This document shows, in pieces, positions 58,315 through 64,000 of a stretch of DNA of 64,000 nucleotides (within the stretch, counting starts at the first letter, position 1; each line of letters begins with the position of its first letter). The notes beneath the pieces are model-generated. The model searched no databases, was not told where the DNA came from, and was given only the letters and a program-made list of their open reading frames with translations. The position numbers and the translations under genes are program-made. Origin of the DNA: Amoebidium appalachense (lineage: Eukaryota; Ichthyosporea); NCBI GenBank assembly GCA_963693365.1, contig CAVNZM010000013.1, positions 434,001 through 498,000 of the forward strand, given 5' to 3'.

Positions 58315-59187
58315 CGTGTGTGTGTGTGTGTGTGTGTATGTGGACCCGTGTGTGTGTGGACGCGTGCGTCGAGCGTGCGTATGTGTGCATGCACGTGCGT
58401 GCGTGTGCTTTTGTGCCTGGGTGTGTGTGTGTTCGCACTTGCAGGCATGCATTCCAAAAGTGTGGGTACGAATCATTTGAGGCTGTGTAAGCACATCAAT
58501 GACATTCCTATCTCTTTTCTTCTTCTTCTTTTTTCCTTTGCGTAAATGGGAGGCCACTGACGGAATGGATGAGGAGGGGTGTGCTTGTGCAAGGGGAGGA
58601 GTGATGTTGACGGAAGACACAAGAACATGATTTTTTTCTATAGACGGATTTGCAGGCAGAAGCCCAAATTTTTTGTAATAAAACCACAACAAAAAAAAAA
58701 AAAAAAAAAAAAAACTTTGAAGGAAAAAAAAAAAAAAAAAAAAAAAGAAAAAGAGAAAAGAAAAAGAGAAAAAAAGCCTGTATAAATCATGCTTGCATCA
58801 GTGGTGTACAAGTAGTGCTCGAACTGCCAAACGCAGGCGCACCACTCGTGTGTTGGGGTGTGTGCTGACGTGAACAGAGAGAGAATTGGGGGGCCCGGGG
58901 GGGAGGGGGAGGGAGGCGGATGGGGGGGGGGGGGGGGGGGGATGGGGGGGGGGAGAGAGAGAGAGAGAGAGAGGGAGGAGGGGTGCATGCCTTCTTCCAC
59001 ATCCTTCCTCCTGGCAAAAATGGTTCCTATTCAGCTGGCTGAAGAGACGACGTCTCCTCTTGGGCAGTTGAGGAGACGGGGCCGGGGAACTCGAAGAGGA
59101 TACAGACCCACCATAGTTGCCTCCCCCACGTGGAAATAGGCTGTGCCCAAGAGGACGGGTCCCAAAATCCCACGAGTGACTGTTCAT
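54286..59187 (-). CDS. Large Pro/Glu/Gly-rich protein of unknown function, over 1000 aa
   Basis: The last exon, 57245-54286, is about 986 codons ending in TAG. It starts with folded-looking sequence ([20 protein letters not shown], then [20 protein letters not shown]) and continues with Ser/Pro, Gly/Glu and Pro-rich low-complexity sequence and an acidic helical C-terminus ([17 protein letters not shown]). One extra C near 55630-55655 must be skipped to keep the frame. An upstream exon ending at about 58446 ([20 protein letters not shown], then HACK) joins it in matching phase 2. A likely first exon begins at 59187 ([20 protein letters not shown]), but its donor is unresolved. The composition suggests a nuclear regulatory protein. 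That is inference, and no named domain was recognised. Confidence 0.6.
57565..57830 (-). repeat. Poly(G) and (GT)n in intron
   Basis: A G run of about 40 (57562-57600), (GT)n at about 57745-57784 and further poly(G) lie between the exons of the large minus-strand gene. In the transcript they read as poly(C) and (CA)n. Confidence 0.85.
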
Positions 59188-59989
59188 GACCTTGGTAGAA
59201 GTTTGAAGTTGAAGAGGGAATTATATTATGTGTGACGAAGGAAGTTTTTGAAGGAGGAATGAAAAGTAGAAGCAGGAGAGAAAAGATAACAATGCCTTGT
59301 TGTTTGTATGTTGCAAGAAGGTGGCTCACTCACCCAAATATACCTGAGGGTATGATTTTGTACCACAGGTCTGAACTAGTTGCCTGGAAAACTCTAAACA
59401 GCTCATGTATGTTATGTTTTGCTTTTGGGTTCCCCTTTTGACCAGAGACTTCGTATTTCGAATTCGTTCCTCTATTCGTTCCGTCTTTTTTCCCTCACAT
59501 ACACACCACACACACTCAGAGCTCTCTCCTACTAATCTCTCTCATTTTTTCTCGTCATCACTCGCCAAGGTTTTTTCTCTTTTCTTTGTAAAAACGTGAC
59601 GTTTTCTTCTTTACACGTCACGTGTTAGGTGCGCGTGTACTGCTTCGCGCGGCCAACCGCGAGCTATCCGGGCCCGGCAAGGCCGGGCTTGGTGCTGAGT
59701 CCGGCCGTGTAAGGTACTACGGCCGTGTGTGCGGTGCTTATGTAATCTAAGAAGCCGGCATTCAATGCGCATGATTTTATGTGATCCCTTTTCCCATCAT
59801 TACGGCGTCGTTCCGTGGCGCTAGCCGGGACTAGCCCCTGACTACTTCATGTGGCGCTTGTTTCCAGCTTTGCTTATTTCATTTCATTATTCTTAGCTAC
59901 AATCGGTTATGATTTATTGTATTGTAGGACCTGGTCAGCAGTAAAGACTTCGCCGGCCGGTCCGGGCCGGACCGGGTGGGTGTTGACCT

Positions 59990-60060
59990 GTTTGACCAAT
60001 CAAAAAAGTGCTTTAAAGTTTATCACCTTTTGAGCGAGAAAAGCGCTGATTGGTCCTTTT
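59990..60060. promoter_or_regulatory. Two CCAAT boxes upstream of the gene at 60199
   Basis: CCAAT at 59996-60000 and ATTGG at 60049-60053 lie 150-200 bp upstream of the ATG. GC-rich palindromic stretches (CCGGGCCCGG, GGTCCGGGCCGGACC) lie further up at 59667-59676 and 59959-59973. Confidence 0.55.
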
Positions 60061-60198
60061 TAAAGTTTTGGCGGCATTCCTAGATTCCAGTGATTCCAGG
60101 CGTGACTTCGTGACGGTGCCATACAGAGCAGAGCTGCGAGCAAGTCACGTTGAAAGTTGTGTGTGTGTGTTTTTCAGTATACGGTACAGTGGGCAAGA

Positions 60199-60687
60199 AT
60201 GGTCAACTACAGCAAGTGGGAATCTATCCCAGATGATTCAGACAGTGACGGGGAGGGTGTAGACCGCGAGTCGCAACCTCCCGGTAGATTCACTTTGCCA
60301 CCGGGTGTAGGCAACCCGCTTGAATTCCTGACTTCCTTATTGCTCGATGCACCACCATCGAGCTTACCTCGCCCAGAGTATGTGAAACTAGATCCTAAGG
60401 ACACGGGAAAGGGATTGATGTCAGAGTTTCTTAAACATCCAGACAAGCACGTGCCTGTTAAAGACCCTCAGACAGACCGGTTTGATTCGTGGGGATTGCC
60501 CTACCATAGGTACCAACATGGAGAATTATTTTTTTGAAACATGACTATGCAAGACGTTTACTACAAAAAGCAGTCCCCCGAGGAGCAGTTTGTGAGGGCG
60601 TTGATGGAAAGGAAGAAGAAGAAGCTTGCTGAACAGGCTACTGCGGTGGAGAAGCTGAAGGTGTGTGTGTGTGTGTGTGTGTCTCCC

Positions 60688-60732
<45 letters not shown>

Positions 60733-61704
60733 CCCCCCTCTCTCTCTTTCTCAGTCTCTCTTTTACTCTCTCTGTGTGTGTTTGTGTGTGTGTGTGTGTG
60801 CGTGCGTGTGCTTTTTTTTTTGGTGTGCGCGCGTGTGTGTGCGTGAGTACGTGCGTGTGTTTGTGTAGATGATCGTGCAAGTACGTGCGTGTGTTTGTGT
60901 AGATGATTGTGCGTACGTGCATGGCTGCGTGCGTGGTCGGTGCGTGCGTGGTCGGTGCGTGCGCGCATCTGTGTGCACGGGCGCGTGCATGTGCATGTGC
61001 ATGTGCATGTGCATGCGCTTGTGCTTGTGCTGCGTAATTGTGCATGTCATGGTGTGTGTGTGTGTATCCGCACGCTGCGTCTGTTTGTTTATCTGTGTGT
61101 GCACGCAACACGTGACAGTGTATGCATATGCGTGTGCAAACGCGTGTTTGTCTTTTCGTCTCCTTGTGTGTGTATGCATAGCTCCGTGTGCTTGTGCGCA
61201 CGTGTGTAGGAGCTGGTGGGGGGGACGGGGGAGGGGAATTGGGGAAAAGTGGGGGGGGGAGGGGGGGGGGGGAGTAGGGGGGAAGGGGAGGAGAAGGAGG
61301 GGGGGGGGGGGGGGGGGGACTATTACCTTCAGAATTGCCAAATGTGCGCTTTAGATGAGAAAAAGTCTGTGTTGCATTTCTTTTTGGAAAAGTGAGCCCA
61401 AAGTCAGCACAAGTTTGTGTTATGGTGGATTCAGTTCAGTGCATGTGGTGTGTGTGTCTCTTGACTATATGCACGTGGTTTTATCAATGATTTTAATTTT
61501 TTTTAAAATCTCTTTGATTCCCAGCCTCGGTCGGAGATGAGGCTGGGTCTTAGGAGAAAGGGGGGGCGTGGGGGGGAAAGGACTGAGCTGTTCTTGCGTA
61601 AAAAAGGATCCGAAATCCAGTCAGTGTTTTTGGCGGCGGATTCTAAAATTCCCAACAGACACTTTGTGACGCCAGTAGTCCCAGTACACGAGATCACGAT
61701 CTAA
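60199..61704 (+). CDS. Unknown acidic-to-basic protein with an in-frame TGA
   Basis: Exon 1 runs 60199-60660 and exon 2 61525-61704, joined in phase 0, ending in TAA. The start MVNYSKWESIPDDSDSDGEG is followed by a Pro-rich middle and KDPQTDRFDSWGLPYHRYQH. In the same frame after a TGA (60535-60537) come MTMQDVYYKKQSPEEQFVRA, a Lys-rich helix and a basic C-terminus (FLRKKGSEIQSVFLAADSK). The reading frame is protein-like on both sides of the TGA and through the splice. Reading TGA as Trp would give a 213-residue protein. Otherwise either a 112-residue product or a downstream start at 60541 applies. The start context follows CCAAT boxes. The donor is a perfect (GT)n run. I do not recognise the family. 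Confidence 0.6.
60661..61524 (+). repeat. Repeat-filled intron starting with (GT)n
   Basis: The intron begins with ten uninterrupted GT units. Poly(C) at 60690-60729, GT/GCGT repeats to about 61210, G-rich DNA to 61318 and a T/A-rich end with TTGATTCCCAG follow. Confidence 0.75.
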
Positions 61705-61964
61705 GAAGCTTAACGAAGATACCAGATGGCTCTGGCTTCGCCCTGTCAGTGAGCCTGGCCGACCGAGGCTGGGCGATAGCGATATGGCGTAGCCATTGAG
61801 CTCATTTATCTAAAATCTTTTCATGAGTGGCGGCTGTCTTCGTGGGTTTTGTGTTCTGGTATGTCAGTAGATAAGGATGTTTGGGTACGTGGATTGGGGT
61901 GGTGGTGGCATAGAGGTAACGGGGGATTGTCTCTTTCAATGTATTTCTTTTTCTTTTTGGGGGG

Positions 61965-62165
61965 TTGGAGGGGGAGGAAAGGGGGGGGGGGGGGGGGGGG
62001 GGGGGGGGGAGGGAGGGAGGGGGGGAGGGGAGAGAGGGCAGGGGGAGGGAGGGAGGGAGGAGCGGGGTAGAAAGGAAGGTGGGAGTGGAAAGGATGCTTG
62101 GAGTAGGGATAGAAGGGGGGGGGGGGGGGAGGGGGGGAGGGAGGGGGGGGGGGGGGGGGGGCTGT
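61965..62165 (+). repeat. Poly(G)/GGGA low-complexity block
   Basis: G runs with scattered A dominate. Around it, 61705-62321 shows no gene. Confidence 0.85.
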
Positions 62166-62278
62166 GTCATGCACTAGGGTTACAATCTTTTCAGTTAGTC
62201 AAATTCTTTAATCACGATTTTGATCTGGTTGTGTATGCAAAGAGGTGTGCTTTAAACCACAGTAATTGATTGGGTCTT

Positions 62279-62310
<32 letters not shown>

Positions 62311-62321
62311 GGGGGGAGGGG

Positions 62322-62395
62322 GGGTCTCTTGGTCATGATTTCGATATCAGGGGAGGGGGAGGGGGGGTCTCTTGGTCATGATTCCGATATCAAAT
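62322..62395 (+). repeat. Local tandem duplication of about 43 bp
   Basis: GGTCTCTTGGTCATGATT followed by CGATATCA occurs twice, separated by a short G-rich linker. The copies differ at one base (TTTCG against TTCCG). Confidence 0.8.
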
Positions 62396-62621
62396 GAAGT
62401 GTGAGCAGATAAATGACACGATAAATACATTCCCCAGCCCCCCTTTTTTTAACCTTAAATACATCTGCACCAACAGATTATCTGAAAATATTCAAAAAAA
62501 ATCCTGAAAAGTCCTATTTTACGAACAAATAATAACCACGAATCCATTCCGCAGTTGTGCGAAATTTACTCTCTGGATCTTTTTTACGGGCACCGCATTG
62601 TGGTGAAGGGTCAGCGGGAAC

Positions 62622-62799
62622 ATGCCTCTCTCCGCATTTCAAGACAAACTCCTGAACCCGGTTATCGGGTGGAATAGAAATTGTCACACCTATGTGCTAA
62701 GAGACGCGCATGACGGCGCTGTTTTCGGTCCTGAAAAATCATCTGCTGTAGATTTTGGTGGATGAATAACCATGGATACGTCGCGTTGGATGCAAGCGT
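62622..62799 (+). CDS. Start of an unidentified gene, with in-frame TGA before a splice donor
   Basis: From the ATG at 62622 a protein-like frame of 47 codons (MPLSAFQDKLLNPVIGWNRN, then CHTYVLRDAHDGAVFG) reaches TGA at 62763-62765. It continues in the same frame as ITMDTSRWMQA to a good donor (AAGC|GTATGT) at 62799. ATG 62772 has a favourable ACCATGG context and could be the real start, with the upstream frame a leader ORF. Later exons would lie in or beyond the low-complexity DNA to the right. The family is unknown. Confidence 0.4.
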
Positions 62800-62810
62800 A
62801 TGTATTAACC

Positions 62811-63100
62811 CCTCCCCCCCCCCCCCCCCCCCCCCCTCCCCCCCCCCCCCCCCCCCCCTTCAGCCCTCCTTTTCCACCCCTCCCCCCCCCCCCCCTCCCC
62901 CTCCTCCCCCCCAATATCCCCTTCACTTTCTTCCCAACCGGTTCCCGCCCCCTTCCCCCCCCTCCCCACCTTTTTCACCCTTCCCCCCCCCCCCCCCCCC
63001 CCTTTCCACCTCCCCCCCTCCCCCCCCCCCGCCCCCGTTTTCCCCCTCTCCCCCTTCCCCTCCCCCCGTTCCTCCCCGCCCCCCCCTTCCTCTCCCAACA
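62811..63100 (+). repeat. Poly(C)-rich low-complexity tract
   Basis: C runs with scattered T and few other bases, probably intronic. All long frames here encode only Pro/Ser/Leu repeats. Confidence 0.85.
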
Positions 63101-63241
63101 TACACACACCACTCCCACAATACGCACACACACGCACGGACATGCATATACGCATATCCACATCTGCTAGGGCATGCACATAACATATACGCACTCTTAG
63201 CCATGCACACTTACACACACGGGTGTTGGGATACACACACA

Positions 63242-63503
<262 letters not shown>

Positions 63504-63603
63504 CCAGACACATGCGTGTGCACGGCTGCATGCATACACACGTGGGCACGCTAACACTCGGGCAATGTATGTCTATTTTGTGTTCTGATATTAATCTGTC
63601 GAA

Positions 63604-63634
<31 letters not shown>

Positions 63635-64000
63635 CACCCCATCACCCCCCCCCCCCCCCCCCCCCCTGCCCCGTTCGACCCCTACACCCCGATGACCCAT
63701 AAACCCCAGCATATTCTTAAATTCACCCCTTTCTACTTAGTATTACGCTCTCTCTCACGTTCACAAGCGTACACATGTGTACACACACTTGCACACATCG
63801 TGACACGTATACAAGCATAAGCAGTTTACAAACACTCAGAAGCACACTCTCTTTCGAGGATTATTTAGCATCCATCCTTCCCTCAGCGTGTTTTACCGGT
63901 TTTACTTTGGGAATCACAAAATGTCGACATTTTCCTTAACCCTGAGTCAGAATCACTGTGTGCATGCATGCAGGAATACCGACTTAAGTGTAATCTCATA

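Noticed and set aside
60535-60537. Selenocysteine at the TGA
   Set aside because: No known selenoprotein context around it and no SECIS element that I could recognise by eye. It remains only a remote option.
60510-60553. Mini-intron removing the in-frame TGA
   Set aside because: GTACCA to GCAAG would be 44 bases, does not preserve frame and leads to an early stop in the next exon.
61705-61800. Possible structured RNA or tRNA after the gene at 60199
   Set aside because: The GC-rich segment has no cloverleaf, A/B box or T-loop consensus that I could see. I found no tRNA or rRNA gene in the window.

Overview
This is a eukaryotic nuclear window, most likely from a fungus. The best taxonomic evidence is a three-exon gene at 35447-38037 that splices to a 161-residue all-coiled-coil protein, the usual length of short fungal tropomyosins. 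A fungal amidase-signature enzyme, CCAAT-box promoters and non-LTR retrotransposons also fit. I cannot name the lineage. The introns are unusually long for a fungus (mostly 0.5-1.3 kb) and are filled with (GT)n/(CA)n microsatellites and poly(C)/poly(G) runs, which suggests an early-diverging, repeat-rich genome. Most long reading frames in the window are microsatellite artefacts. The gene models here were built by eye from splice signals, phase agreement and protein plausibility.

Layout. 1-1340 is G/GA-rich and (GT)n low-complexity DNA. A small two-exon membrane-protein gene (1344-1769, minus) and a single-exon orphan gene (3326-4081, plus) share a CCAAT/TATA promoter region. A seven-exon amidase gene (6065-14699, plus) contains two separate tandem arrays made from its own exon ends. 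A three-exon SDR oxidoreductase (15682-18349, minus) converges on it. A 14-exon gene (20148-32921, plus) encodes about 1655 residues of low-complexity protein with KE-rich, P/G/Q-rich and PAM2-like repeated motifs. Tropomyosin follows (35447-38037, minus), then a small tetraspan protein gene (39065-40215, minus) whose upstream side is occupied by LINE DNA.

40270-47464 is a nest of non-LTR retrotransposons. A 5'-truncated element (LINE B) is interrupted by a 770-bp truncated copy and by a full-length 4.9-kb copy of a second element (LINE A), in opposite orientations, each with visible target-site duplications. Beyond it lie a 116-bp hairpin, a CCAAT promoter with the start of a plus-strand gene (49106), a 130-residue minus-strand gene (51325-53062), a large minus-strand gene for a Pro/Glu/Gly-rich protein (54286-59187), a plus-strand gene with an in-frame TGA (60199-61704), and the beginning of another gene (62622-62799) that also carries an in-frame TGA. 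The last 1.2 kb is low-complexity DNA with a long (GCAC)n array.

The genes do not form an obvious pathway. The most interesting signals are structural. Intron ends are built from complementary (GT)n and (CA)n repeats. Exon-intron junctions are tandemly copied inside the amidase. An uncatalogued repeat of about 180 bp recurs, mostly in introns next to poly(C). Several coding exons need single-base corrections at homopolymers, which may reflect assembly error.
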